This document shows positions 53,541-61,914 of a stretch of DNA of 64,000 nt, piece by piece. A program made the translations under genes and the position numbers. The notes under the pieces were generated by a model. The model was not told where the DNA came from. It was given only the letters and a program-made list of their open reading frames with translations, and made no database searches. The DNA comes from JAWVFM01 sp963841455 (GTDB lineage: Bacteria > Actinomycetota > Thermoleophilia > Solirubrobacterales > 70-9): positions 62,001-126,000 of the forward strand of contig CAWJCU010000005.1 of assembly GCA_963841455.1 (NCBI GenBank), read 5' to 3'. Position 1 is the first letter of the stretch. Each line of letters begins with the position of its first letter.

Positions 53541-53879
53541 GGACACCGAGCTCGGAGCGCCATCCGAGGTCGCGCGACCAGCCTGACGGGAACTGGATGG
53601 CGCACTAGGCGGCGAACATCGGCCTGCGGCGTCAACATCGGATGCCCACGCTCCCGGTGTGGAGCCGAGGGCGTGGTTACGGAAGGCAGGCACGGCGGTG
53701 GCAACCAAGCCGTAGTCAGGCAGCAGAAAAGTCACTATCAGCGCGAGGCAGACATGCGCCATGCCGCGGCCAGCAGTCGGTGCAGACCTTGGTTGCGACA
53801 CGGCTGGGTCCGGCGACGAGGTTGGGATGCATCGTCGCCGTCGCGGCGCGGACACGGCGTGCATGGCGCTTGAGCCATT
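53541..53879. other. 339-bp region without a convincing gene
   Basis: Between the large membrane-protein start and the stop of the upstream GT2. The minus-strand frame of the membrane protein stays open here and includes a hydrophobic run (MAHVCLALIVTFLLPDYGL), but it has no ribosome site and its flanks are Pro/Arg/Ser-rich. It probably holds a promoter or leader; no clear boxes or hairpins stand out. Confidence 0.5.
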
Positions 53880-55088
53880 TCACCGGCGGCTTCCTTCTTC
53901 GAGCGTCGGGCTCGGTGCCCATCTGGAAAACGGCGCGCGGGCGATGCTGCCGACCCTCCCGCGGAGGTAGCCAAATGCCGTGACGGAAAAGCCGATGATG
54001 ATCGCGGACGCTCGGGCCAAGCCCCATGGATCGCCCTTGAGGGAGTCCTCGATGCCCCTCCACACGCCGTCGACAAGCGTGCGAAAGACGTACGAGCGCT
54101 CAGTCGAGAGGCCGATCTCAGCGCCGGACTGCGCAACGACGACGGTCGCCTTCGCCAGCCCCTCGTCGTTGCATCGGGCGAGAAAGTAGCTCCAGCTGAG
54201 CCTCGAACGCGGCACCCGGTGGTGAACTCTCATCGGCGGGTGATAGATCCAGACCGAACCCGGCCACCGACGCAGGGCCCGGATGCAGAGATCCGTCTCT
54301 TCACAGCCGGACTGCCGCGTGACGAACCGTAGACGTTTCCCGCCTTGGAGGTCGCGGGAGTCGAATTGGACGTTCCCGTGGCCAGAGCGATACCCGCCAA
54401 GCGCCAGAAACACGCCCTTCCTCACGGCCATATTGCCAGCCATGGGGTTGCGGATCGGGCTTGTCGACTCGGGAAGACCACGGTAGCTGCACCCGAGCAC
54501 CCAACCGAATTCGCTCGGGAACCACCGTGGTGTTGCCGCCTGCCAGTGGGGCAGGACCTCACCGCCGACGCCCAACACGTTCGGCTGCGCAAGGGGGCCG
54601 TGCATTTCCTCGATCCAATCCGGCGTTGCGACTGCGTCGTCGTCAAGAAACGCGATGATCGACCCGCTCGCAGCTTCGACGCCAGCGTTCCGGGCGCCTC
54701 CCGCACCACGCTCGCCGCAGTTGGCAATTACGGTGGCGCGCGGCAGCTCGCGGCGCGTGCGCTCGAGCAGCTGCTCGTTGTGGTCGATTACGACGATCAC
54801 CTCGCGCGCCGGGTCCGTCTGGTGCTCGACAGAGCGGACCGCCTCAATCAAGCAGTCCCAGCGCTCCTCCGCATATGCGCAGATGACGACGGATACTGCG
54901 GCCTTGACACCTTCTCGCCCAACCTCCCTCGCGGATGGCGACTCGTTCGACCTCGACGAGGCGCCTTGGATGCTCTGGTTTCGGGTCACCGGCGACTCTC
55001 CAACGCGGTTGTCACCCACTTCGGACACAGCCACCGCTTCGGGGCGGGATGGTCCGCTGGTTGCGGCAAAGCTCCACGTGCGCATCAT
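53880..55088 (-). CDS. GT2 family glycosyltransferase with C-terminal membrane helix
   Basis: From ATG 55088 a 402-residue protein. The first 80 residues are polar. The GT-A domain begins AAVSVVICAYAEERWDCLIE, with SGSIIAFLDDDAVATPDW as nucleotide/metal motif and NMAVRKGVFLALGGYRSGHG typical of this subgroup. A hydrophobic helix (ARASAIIIGFSVTAFGYLRG) lies near the end. The reading frame is continuous with the gene upstream, which lacks a stop; the separation at 55088 is my choice because each part is a complete GT2 domain. Confidence 0.75.
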   Translation of the reverse strand: MMRTWSFAATSGPSRPEAVAVSEVGDNRVGESPVTRNQSIQGASSRSNESPSAREVGREGVKAAVSVVICAYAEERWDCLIEAVRSVEHQTDPAREVIVVIDHNEQLLERTRRELPRATVIANCGERGAGGARNAGVEAASGSIIAFLDDDAVATPDWIEEMHGPLAQPNVLGVGGEVLPHWQAATPRWFPSEFGWVLGCSYRGLPESTSPIRNPMAGNMAVRKGVFLALGGYRSGHGNVQFDSRDLQGGKRLRFVTRQSGCEETDLCIRALRRWPGSVWIYHPPMRVHHRVPRSRLSWSYFLARCNDEGLAKATVVVAQSGAEIGLSTERSYVFRTLVDGVWRGIEDSLKGDPWGLARASAIIIGFSVTAFGYLRGRVGSIARAPFSRWAPSPTLEEGSRR

Positions 55089-56722
55089 CGGGCGACCTCC
55101 GCAGCACGGACGGCAATCCGGCGTCGGTCTGCCGGGGCTGCACCGCTGCAAGGCGTACGACGTCCTCCACTCCTTGAGAATCGTCTGGAGCACCCTGAAG
55201 CCATCGCGGAACGTGTTGAGATTCGTTCTGCCGTGCAGCCTTGAGTGTTCGACACTCGGAATTTCGGCCAACGTCAGCCCCGCCTTGACGACCCGAAGAT
55301 TGATCGCGGTCTCGACCTCGAACCCGGAAACGTCGAGAGAGATGTGCGGAAGGCAATGGGCCCAGAACGCGTTATAGCCGTAGCAGAGGTCGGTGAAACG
55401 CGTGCCGAAGAGGAGATTCACGACCTTCGTCAGGCCCTGGTTCCCCAGGTCTCGCAGGCGCGTTATGTCCGTGCTGCCGCCGCCCGGAAGGGTGCGTGAG
55501 CCCTTCGCGAAGTCGCACCCCTGTTGCAGCGCCGCGACGAATTGCGGGATCTCCGCAGGGTCGGCCGAACCGTCGGCATCGAGCATGACCACGACGTCTC
55601 CGGTCACGGCCGCAAAGCCGCTCTGCAGCGCATTGCCCTTTCCGTTCCCGGTCTGGGTCACGACGCGCACCTCGGGGCAGAGCCGGCGGGCCGTCTCGAC
55701 CGTGGCGTCGGTTGAGTGGGCGTCGACGAGGATCACCTCGTGGAGGTCTGCGGGAAGCCGTGGCAGAACGTGCGGCAGGTTCTCGGCCTCGTTCTTGGTC
55801 GGGATGACGACGCTGACCCGGGGGACGGTGTGCGTGGCAACGCGGTTTCGATCCTCGGATTCATGGTTCTCGCGCCGCAGAGGTGCCAGAGCGTGGACGC
55901 CGAACATCGGGACGCCCGCCAGCTCCTGCGGTGCAAGGCCCGCGTATTCGAGCTGGTCGACGATCGACGGGACGATGCTGACGCTGACACCCAGGGCTCG
56001 GAAGTCCGCGACCAGCTCCGCGAGGTCCGCTTGCGGACTCAGCGACTGTCCAAGGACGGCGCGGGTCGCACCGAGTCGCTGAAGCTCCTCGAAGATCTGC
56101 AGCTTGTCGATCCCGCCGGCTCGGCGTGGGAGGGGTGAGATCGTTCCGGCGACCGAGGCTCCGCCTCGTTCTGCCAGCCGCTCGAGGGTCGCGGTCGAAA
56201 CTCCGTCGCCGACGACCACCCATCGTTCGGGGTGGGCCACATGCGTGCGGTCGATCCGAGCGCCGCCCGGATGGCCACCGTGGTCGCGATGGTGCCGAGC
56301 CAGGTCGCGATGAGCTCGAGATCGTTGAGGTCGACGCCGCGTGCGGCTCCGGTCGCATCCTCGAGCAGCAGCGCAACGAGGTAGAGGCACCCTGTGGTCA
56401 GGATGAGACGCGGGATGAGGCGGTGCAGGCGAACTTCGTGACCGTAGAGGTCAGCCGCCCAGTTGAACAGCAGGAACGTCGGAGCAGCGAGAAGGCCAAC
56501 CGGGCCCCACCCCATGACCACGACCAGAAAGGCCACGCCCAGCGTTGCCGCGGTGAGGTCGGCGAGAAGCTGGAGTGCGGGCGACGGCACCGACGCGCGG
56601 GCGCGGAATGACGCCGCCGCGATGGATGCAGACGGTCGGCACGCGCCGGACGTGCCTCTGGTGCGTACGCCTCGGTTACGCGGGCCATTGAGCACTCCAA
56701 AGGCTCTCGTCAGGTACGCCAT
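55089..56722 (-). pseudogene. Polyprenyl glycosylphosphotransferase-like N-terminus fused to a DPM-like GT2, frameshifted
   Basis: From ATG 56722 the protein has membrane helices (LGVAFLVVVMGWGPVGLLAA, LILTTGCLYLVALLL). At about 56240 one base is missing (ATGTGG for ATGGTGG) and the next frame continues AHPERWVVVGDGVSTATLER, a CoA-binding-like domain of WbaP/CpsE-type proteins. Instead of the expected sugar-phosphate transferase domain, a GT2 domain follows (VSVVIPTKNEAENLPHVLPR, VVMLDADGSADPAEI, FGTRFTDLCYGYNAFWAH), as in dolichol-phosphate-mannose synthases. No stop precedes the next GT2. The fusion may be genuine or caused by a lost stop. Confidence 0.7.
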
Positions 56723-56891
56723 CGTGCCGCGAACGGGGCTCGTTCGCGGCGAGCGCCCGCTCGATCACGTCGGCGATCCTCTCGGACGCCCCGCCGTCCC
56801 AAAGCGGCGGGCCGTCGATCGCGGCGTGGGGCCGCCGCAGGTCCACGCGCGGGACCTCGGCCACTCCCGACGAGACGCCCGCGATGCTCAT
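56700..56891 (-). pseudogene. Remnant of a UDP-GlcNAc 2-epimerase-like C-terminus
   Basis: A short frame reading VPRVDLRRPHAAIDGPPLWD then GASERIADVIERALA. The PPLWDG..A/SERI..V pattern is the extreme C-terminus of WecB-type epimerases. No other part of such an enzyme is upstream, where the sequence turns into lower-GC intergenic DNA. It overlaps the start of the glycosylphosphotransferase-like gene. Assigned tentatively as a relic. Confidence 0.4.
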
Positions 56892-57233
56892 CCTCCACCT
56901 TCTGAACGGCCGGACACCATCCGGTCAGTCGAGATGCTTCTCAACCGAACGAATGGGTCGTCTGGGTCTCCCTTGCCAAACACCATGGGCATCAAGCTAC
57001 CCCCGTCTTGCGGCTCAATTCACCCGAATTGCGCGAATTACCCCAAACCAAGTAGACAAATTGGGTCCACTGATCGGATGACGGCCTCATCGGTGTACGT
57101 GCCGCTTGGTACATGGACGTTCGGTCCACCCTACGGGCGGCCCTGAAGCCGGGGCATCGGTACTTTGGCGCGCCCATTGCGTGGGGCGCTACGTAGGTGA
57201 TTTCAAGTACGCGGGACTGGCTCGATCGAGGTT
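56892..57233. other. Lower-GC intergenic region upstream of the glycan cluster
   Basis: About 340 bp without a supported gene and visibly poorer in GC than its surroundings. It holds an inverted repeat CAATTC-ACCC-GAATTG (57016-57031) and a hairpin TGGAC-N5-GTCCA (57114-57128). A promoter for the minus-strand glycan cluster is expected here, but I cannot fix -35/-10 boxes. Confidence 0.5.
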
Positions 57234-57272
57234 CCGCGCGGGAGTTCCAATTCAGCCACTCCGCCCGCGCGG
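57234..57272 (-). terminator. Hairpin after the ccr operon
   Basis: CCGCGCGG plus GAGT (57234-57245) pairs with ACTC and CCGCGCGG (57258-57272), with a 3-base bulge and a 12-base loop. It lies 16 bp beyond the stop of the last gene of the ccr operon on the minus strand. No T tract follows, so it would be a factor-assisted or atypical terminator. Confidence 0.55.
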
Positions 57273-57288
57273 CTGGCCCCGACGCGAA

Positions 57289-57639
57289 CTAGGAAGCGGA
57301 AGCCGGTTCCGGTGTAGCCGTGGCGGCCGCGTCGTCGCCGCCGGCCCGAGCCTCGAGCACGATCGAATGCCAGGCGGGCAGGAGCGGCTTGTTGTAGTAG
57401 CTGAGCGCCGCGAGGCGGAGGGCCGTGATCTCGTCCGAGGCCCAGTAGCGCTCGAAGTCGGCCTTGTCCTCCCACACCGAGACCTGGCGGAAGTGGAGCG
57501 GGTCGTCGATCGATCGGGTCAGGTACGACGCGCTCGCCCCGAACGCGAGCGCGCGGTCGAGCGCCGGCCGCCACGCCTCGAGCCAGCGCTCGGCCCTGAA
57601 CGGGTGCGTGTGCCAGTCGATGTAGTTGATGTGCGGCAT
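57289..57639 (-). CDS. Dimeric alpha/beta-barrel (ABM-like) small protein
   Basis: A 116-residue protein. YIDWHTHPFRAERWLEAWRP and FRQVSVWEDKADFERYWASD fit a ferredoxin-like dimeric alpha/beta-barrel as in antibiotic-biosynthesis monooxygenase or NIPSNAP-type proteins. The tail is Ala/Thr-rich. It follows ccr by 13 bp and is probably cotranscribed with it. No function is known for such a protein in the ethylmalonyl-CoA pathway. Confidence 0.68.
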   Translation of the reverse strand: MPHINYIDWHTHPFRAERWLEAWRPALDRALAFGASASYLTRSIDDPLHFRQVSVWEDKADFERYWASDEITALRLAALSYYNKPLLPAWHSIVLEARAGGDDAAATATPEPASAS

Positions 57640-57652
57640 GCTTCCCGCGGCT

Positions 57653-58909
57653 CTAGGCGCCGACCTCGGCGCGGATCGCGCCTGGGCCGTCCTCGTGCTT
57701 GCCCTCCTCCTCGCTCGTTGCGCCGACGAGGATCGAGATCTTCCCGAGGTGCTTGTTCTCGTGCAGGAGCTGGTGCGCCTCGGCGACGCCGTCGAACGGC
57801 ATCACCTGCCATAGGACCGGCCGGATCTTGCCCTCGGCCATGAGCTGGTTGGCGCGCATGCACTCGTACGCGTTCGCGAAGTGCGAGCCGATGATCTGCT
57901 TCTGCTTCATCCACAGGTAGCGGACGTCGAAGTCGAGCGTGTAGCCCGAGGTGGCCCCGCAGATCACGACCTTGCCGAACGGCTTGACCGTGAAGACCGA
58001 GGTTGGGAACGTCGCCTGCCCGACGTGCTCGAACACGAAGTCGGGCGCGTCGCCGAGGATGCCCTTGACCTCCTTGGCGAAGGCGCGCGTGACCTTGAAG
58101 CGCTCCTTCTCCTCCTCGGGGCTCTCGCCGCCGCGGCGCATCATCCCCGCGAACTCGTTGCGGTCGATGTAGTCGACGGCGCCCAGCTTCTTCACCAGCT
58201 CGCCCTTCTCGGCCGAGGAGACGACGCCGACGGCGTTGGCGCCGCTCGCCGCGCACAGCTGGGTGGCGAACACCCCCAGGCCGCCCGCGGCGCCCCAGAT
58301 GAGGACGTTGTGTCCCGCCTGGAGCTTGCACTGGTCGATCAGCATGCGGTAGGCGGTGAAGTAGGTGAGCCCGTAGGCCGACGATTCGGACCACGAGAGG
58401 TTGCGGGGCTTCGGCAGGAGCTGCTGGGCCTGGACCTTGGTGAACTGGGCGAACGAGCCCCAGGTGGTCTCGTAGCCCCAGATCTCCTGGCTCGGCGCCG
58501 CCATCGGGTCGAGGCCGTGGACCTCGACGTCCTCGTAGGAGGCCTGGTTGCAGTGCACCACGACCTCATCGCCGGGCTTCCATCTGGTGACGCCTGGCCC
58601 GACCTTCCAGACGATGCCGGACGCGTCGGAGCCGCCGATGTGGTGCCCCCACTCGGGGTGGTCGCCGTACCCGAACACCGAGACCGGCTTCCCAAGGGCC
58701 GCCCAGACGTTGTTGAAGTTGACGCCGGCGGCCATGACGCGCACGATCACCTCGAACGCGGCCGGCTCGGGGAGCTCGATCTCCTCGATCTGGAACGCGT
58801 CCTTCGGCTCACCCTCGCGCTCCTGGCGAATGACCCATGCCGCCATCGTCTCGGGCAGCTCGCCCGGCTCGACGTCGAGCTTGGATACGTCCTGCGTGTC
58901 TACGGCCAC
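57653..58909 (-). CDS. ccr: Crotonyl-CoA carboxylase/reductase
   Basis: A 418-residue medium-chain-dehydrogenase-superfamily enzyme. Diagnostic blocks are AAGVNFNNVWAALGKPVSVF, the NADPH site VLIWGAAGGLGVFATQLCAA, and DFVFEHVGQATFPTSVF followed by ICGATSGYTLDFDVRYLWMK, which are specific to Ccr rather than to quinone reductases. It reduces and carboxylates crotonyl-CoA to ethylmalonyl-CoA. GTG start behind a near-perfect AAGGAGG. Divergent from a coiled-coil gene; the ABM-like gene follows. It supplies the first committed step for Ecm, Mcd, Mch and Mcl encoded elsewhere in the window. Confidence 0.93.
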   Translation of the reverse strand: MAVDTQDVSKLDVEPGELPETMAAWVIRQEREGEPKDAFQIEEIELPEPAAFEVIVRVMAAGVNFNNVWAALGKPVSVFGYGDHPEWGHHIGGSDASGIVWKVGPGVTRWKPGDEVVVHCNQASYEDVEVHGLDPMAAPSQEIWGYETTWGSFAQFTKVQAQQLLPKPRNLSWSESSAYGLTYFTAYRMLIDQCKLQAGHNVLIWGAAGGLGVFATQLCAASGANAVGVVSSAEKGELVKKLGAVDYIDRNEFAGMMRRGGESPEEEKERFKVTRAFAKEVKGILGDAPDFVFEHVGQATFPTSVFTVKPFGKVVICGATSGYTLDFDVRYLWMKQKQIIGSHFANAYECMRANQLMAEGKIRPVLWQVMPFDGVAEAHQLLHENKHLGKISILVGATSEEEGKHEDGPGAIRAEVGA

Positions 58910-58994
58910 GGTCCTCCTTCGCGGTGGGGCTTTGGGCCGCGGATCCTAACGCCGCGCTCACGTCAGGTTTCCGTCGGACGCCGCGACTACCTTC

Positions 58995-60344
58995 GTGGGT
59001 CCGATGGAAGCATCCGAGAAGCCACAGCTCAGCCTCGATTCAGCCACTTCCGACGGCATCGTCCGCGTTCTCGAGGACCGGCTCGTCGTCGAGCGGCTCA
59101 CGATCGCGGACGAAGACGCCGCGCGGGTCATCCGGCAGCGTGCGCAGGCCGGTGAAGAGCCTTCGCGGACGGTCCGCCGGACGATCGAGATCGGCGCGAG
59201 GGTGCTGGACCGCGAGGATGCCCAGGTCGAGGTCGACTTCGTTCGGCGTGAGTACGAGCGCGTTCTCGACGAGCACCGTCGCGAGGCGGAGCGGATGAAC
59301 CGCGAAACCGCGGAGCGGATCCAGGGCGAGATCAAGCAGGCCTTCGGAGATGCCGCAACCCAGGGCGCCCTCGGGAAGGCGCTTCAGGAGCACGCGACTG
59401 AGCTGACGGGCCTGGTCGAGGAGACGTTCGGGGAGGGGTCGGAGGCGGTGCCCACCCGCATACAGGATCAGATCGACCGGCGCAACCGGGAGTTTCTCGA
59501 GCGGCTGTCGGCCGACGACGAGCTCAACCCCCTGCGCCCCCTGCTCGCCCAGTTCTCGAATTGGGTCAAGCAGCGCCGCGACGAGCAGAACGAGCGTGAC
59601 GCGAAGCTCGAGGAGAAGGTCGAGGAGGTCCTTCGCCGGGCATCTGAGATAGCGGGCCTGGAGCAGGCTGCGGACGCTCTGGCCGAAGCGGAGGACGCGG
59701 GAACCCGTAAGGGACGCACCTTCGAGGAGCTCGTCTATTCCGAGGTCGACGCGATTGCGGGAGCCCGGGGCGACGCCGCCCACCACGTCGGCGACGAGTC
59801 CTCGGAGTCGGGCGGCAAGAAGGGCGACGTCGTGATCGAGGTCGACGGTGCGACGGGCCCCGCCAAGGCGCGAATCGTTCTCGAGGTCAAGAACAAGAAG
59901 CTCTCGAAGAATGAGGCGTGGGCCGAGCTCAACGCCGCCACGGTCGAGCGGGACGCCGGGTTCGCCCTGCTCGTGGTGGCGGGGGAGGACAAGGTCCCCT
60001 CGGGGCTTCACGAGGTCACCGAGTACCAGGGCAACAAGATGATCGTCGCCCTCGACCGCGAAGACCCGGACCCGTCCGGGCTCGCCTGCGCGTACCGGTA
60101 CGCGCGGGCCAGGGCGCTGATGGCGGGTCAGGCCGAGCTTGCCCTCGACGCTCCCCGTGTGCGTGAAGCCGCCGAGCAGGCAGGAGCGGCGCTGAAGCGG
60201 GCAAACCGCATCCGCAAGGCGCTCACCGGAGTCAAGAACGGCGAGAAGGCGGCGCGTGAGGAGCTCGAGGACATGGTCGGCGAGCTGGAGCGCTGCCTCA
60301 TGACGGTCGAGTCAGTGGTTGCGGACGCGGATCCGGAGCCGTGA
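58995..60344 (+). CDS. Coiled-coil protein with predicted PD-(D/E)XK nuclease-like domain
   Basis: A 449-residue protein. Residues 60-240 are charged and helical (REYERVLDEHRREAERMNRE, RRDEQNERDAKLEEKVEEVL), probably coiled coil. Then comes GRTFEELVYSEVDAIAGA, KKGDVVIEV and ARIVLEVKNKKLSKNEAWAE: a helix Glu, then D and E-x-K, the order of PD-(D/E)XK nuclease folds. It resembles DUF2130/RmuC-like coiled-coil proteins in layout. A final helical region ends the protein. No signal peptide. Divergent from ccr and ending in a strong hairpin, it is a single-gene unit. DNA-related function is inference. Confidence 0.7.
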   Translation: MGPMEASEKPQLSLDSATSDGIVRVLEDRLVVERLTIADEDAARVIRQRAQAGEEPSRTVRRTIEIGARVLDREDAQVEVDFVRREYERVLDEHRREAERMNRETAERIQGEIKQAFGDAATQGALGKALQEHATELTGLVEETFGEGSEAVPTRIQDQIDRRNREFLERLSADDELNPLRPLLAQFSNWVKQRRDEQNERDAKLEEKVEEVLRRASEIAGLEQAADALAEAEDAGTRKGRTFEELVYSEVDAIAGARGDAAHHVGDESSESGGKKGDVVIEVDGATGPAKARIVLEVKNKKLSKNEAWAELNAATVERDAGFALLVVAGEDKVPSGLHEVTEYQGNKMIVALDREDPDPSGLACAYRYARARALMAGQAELALDAPRVREAAEQAGAALKRANRIRKALTGVKNGEKAAREELEDMVGELERCLMTVESVVADADPEP

Positions 60345-60355
60345 CCGACACGGTC

Positions 60356-60391
60356 GGGGATTCAAGCCGGCTATAGCCGGCGGAAATCCCC
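60356..60391. terminator. Bidirectional terminator-like hairpin
   Basis: An outer stem GGGGATT (60356-60362) / AATCCCC (60385-60391) encloses a 16-bp perfect palindrome whose halves are GCCGGCTA and TAGCCGGC (60366-60381). It lies between the stops of two convergent genes (60344 and 60404). The A/T ends of the outer stem give short T runs on both strands, fitting a two-way terminator. Confidence 0.75.
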
Positions 60392-60403
60392 AGAGTCGCC
60401 GAC

Positions 60404-60835
60404 CTACGGCAGCAGCAGCTTGTTCTGGCTCGACGGGCGCCGCGCCCCGACGCTGAGGAAGGTCGAGCGCAGGCCGCTGCCCGGGGCGCTCACCTGGTAG
60501 TCGCCCGTCTTCAGGTCAACCGAAACGGTGGTGACGCCGCCCGGCTCGATCTGGCTCGTCGGAGTGGGCCTGCTCGGCCCGCTGAGCCGGAAGGAGGCGG
60601 GGTTGCTCGAGAGGTTCGCGACGGTGAAGTTCGCGATGCCGGCGCCCACCCGGTCGGGCGCGATCTTGACGGCCCGCGGGCCGATGCTCGCGGTGACCTC
60701 GATCGGGGCGGAGGCGCGCGGCTCGTTCGGGAAGTCGCTGGAGCCGCAGCCGGCGAGCGCGAGCCCGATGGCGACCCCCGGCAGGAGCATCCATACTCTG
60801 CCGCTGGACCCGGAAGCCGAGCGTCGAACCCTCAT
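60404..60835 (-). CDS. Predicted lipoprotein
   Basis: A 143-residue protein with a lipoprotein signal: basic start MRVRRSASGS, hydrophobic LLPGVAIGLALAGC and the lipobox ALAGC. The mature part (GIANFTVANLSSNPASFRLS and TTVSVDLKTGDYQVSAPGS) has a cupredoxin-like or Ig-like beta pattern without obvious copper ligands. The frame continues nine codons upstream to another ATG. Function unknown. Confidence 0.75.
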   Translation of the reverse strand: MRVRRSASGSSGRVWMLLPGVAIGLALAGCGSSDFPNEPRASAPIEVTASIGPRAVKIAPDRVGAGIANFTVANLSSNPASFRLSGPSRPTPTSQIEPGGVTTVSVDLKTGDYQVSAPGSGLRSTFLSVGARRPSSQNKLLLP

Positions 60836-60892
60836 CCTCGGCGCGAACCCTAGAACATTCACCGGCAGCCGAGTCCCAGTGGGATCGGCTGC

Positions 60893-61846
60893 TCAGCCGA
60901 ACGGAAGCTCCGCCACCTCGGCTTCGGCGCCTTCGCCGCCGACGCTCACGCGTTCGGTGGGCGCCGCCTCGCGGCGGAGCACCGCGAGCGCGATCGGGCC
61001 GAGCGCGGGGGAGATCACGGCTGTGCCGATGCGCCCCACCTCCTTCTCGCCCAGCATCACGAGGTCGCCCGCCGCGACGGGACGGTCGAGGATCAGCCCG
61101 CGGAGGTGCCGGTTCGGACGCCCCTTGTAGTGAAGGCGCGCGACCGTCTCCTGGCCGATGTAGCAGCCCTTGGTGAAGCTGACGGCTCGCTCGGTGATCC
61201 CCGCCTCGGCCGGCATCGTCTCGGTGGTCATCTCGCGGCCGAGGCGAGGGCGCCCGGCCTCCACCCGCAGGATCTCGGCGGCTCCCTCGCTCGCCTCGGG
61301 AACGCCCTGGGCAGCGAGCGCCGCGGTGAGCGCCTCGGCATCGGTGGCGTCGAGGAGTAGGTCGACGCCGGCATCCGTGGCGACCGCGCGGACCCCGCCG
61401 ATGTCGCCGATCGAGACCTCGCGGTGAGCGTGCTCATCCGCGAGGCCCTCGACGCCGGTGGCCCGTGCTGACGCGGGCCCGATCACCGATACGGCGGCGA
61501 CCTCGAGCTCTGAGACCTCCACATCGCGCCCGATCCGGTAGGTGCGCAGGTGGCGGGCGAGCCGCTCCGCGCCCTCGGCCTCGGCGACTAGCCAGACGAG
61601 CTCGTCGGCCAGGCGTACCACCCTCGCGTCGCTCTGCAGATGGCCCTTGCGGTCGAGCAGGGCCGTGTACGAGCCCCCACCGGGGGGCAGGCTCTCGACG
61701 TCGCTCGTGAGCTGGCCCTGGAGGAAGTCGACGGCGTCGGCGCCGTCGACCGCGAGCACCCGAAGGCCTGGCCGGCGGACGAAGGCCGCCTCCTCGCGGA
61801 GCTGGCGGTACTGGCCGTCGAGCTCGATCGTCGCCTCGGTCGCCAC
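60893..61846 (-). CDS. ygfZ: Folate-binding protein YgfZ (GcvT-related)
   Basis: A 317-residue protein with the YgfZ signature FTKGCYIGQETVARLHYKG, whose Cys is required in this family. The N-terminal half has VDFLQGQLTSDVESLPPG, typical of the tetrahydrofolate-binding GcvT fold. YgfZ proteins help maintain Fe-S enzymes. GTG at 61846 is chosen; the frame is open to 61933 but would then overlap the operator and the divergent mntR start. Confidence 0.88.
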   Translation of the reverse strand: MATEATIELDGQYRQLREEAAFVRRPGLRVLAVDGADAVDFLQGQLTSDVESLPPGGGSYTALLDRKGHLQSDARVVRLADELVWLVAEAEGAERLARHLRTYRIGRDVEVSELEVAAVSVIGPASARATGVEGLADEHAHREVSIGDIGGVRAVATDAGVDLLLDATDAEALTAALAAQGVPEASEGAAEILRVEAGRPRLGREMTTETMPAEAGITERAVSFTKGCYIGQETVARLHYKGRPNRHLRGLILDRPVAAGDLVMLGEKEVGRIGTAVISPALGPIALAVLRREAAPTERVSVGGEGAEAEVAELPFG

Positions 61847-61885
61847 GAACCGATTGTAGGCGCAGGCAGCCGGCCGCCATTTGTT

Positions 61886-61901
61886 TTTAGCCTCGTCTAA
61901 A
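61886..61901. promoter_or_regulatory. Putative DtxR/MntR operator
   Basis: TTTAG (61886-61890) and CTAAA (61897-61901) are perfect inverted arms around a 6-bp centre, close to the TTTAGG..CCTAAA-type sites of actinobacterial DtxR/MntR proteins. The element is 13 bp before the GTG of the regulator gene, which itself precedes an Nramp gene. Metal-dependent autoregulation is the likely role. Confidence 0.65.
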
Positions 61902-61914
61902 CTGGCGTTTCGCC

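Noticed and set aside
53541..53864. N-terminal extension of the large membrane protein to 53864
   Set aside because: One hydrophobic run is present, but the rest is Pro/Arg/Ser-rich, there is no ribosome site, and the ATG at 53540 gives a sensible protein.
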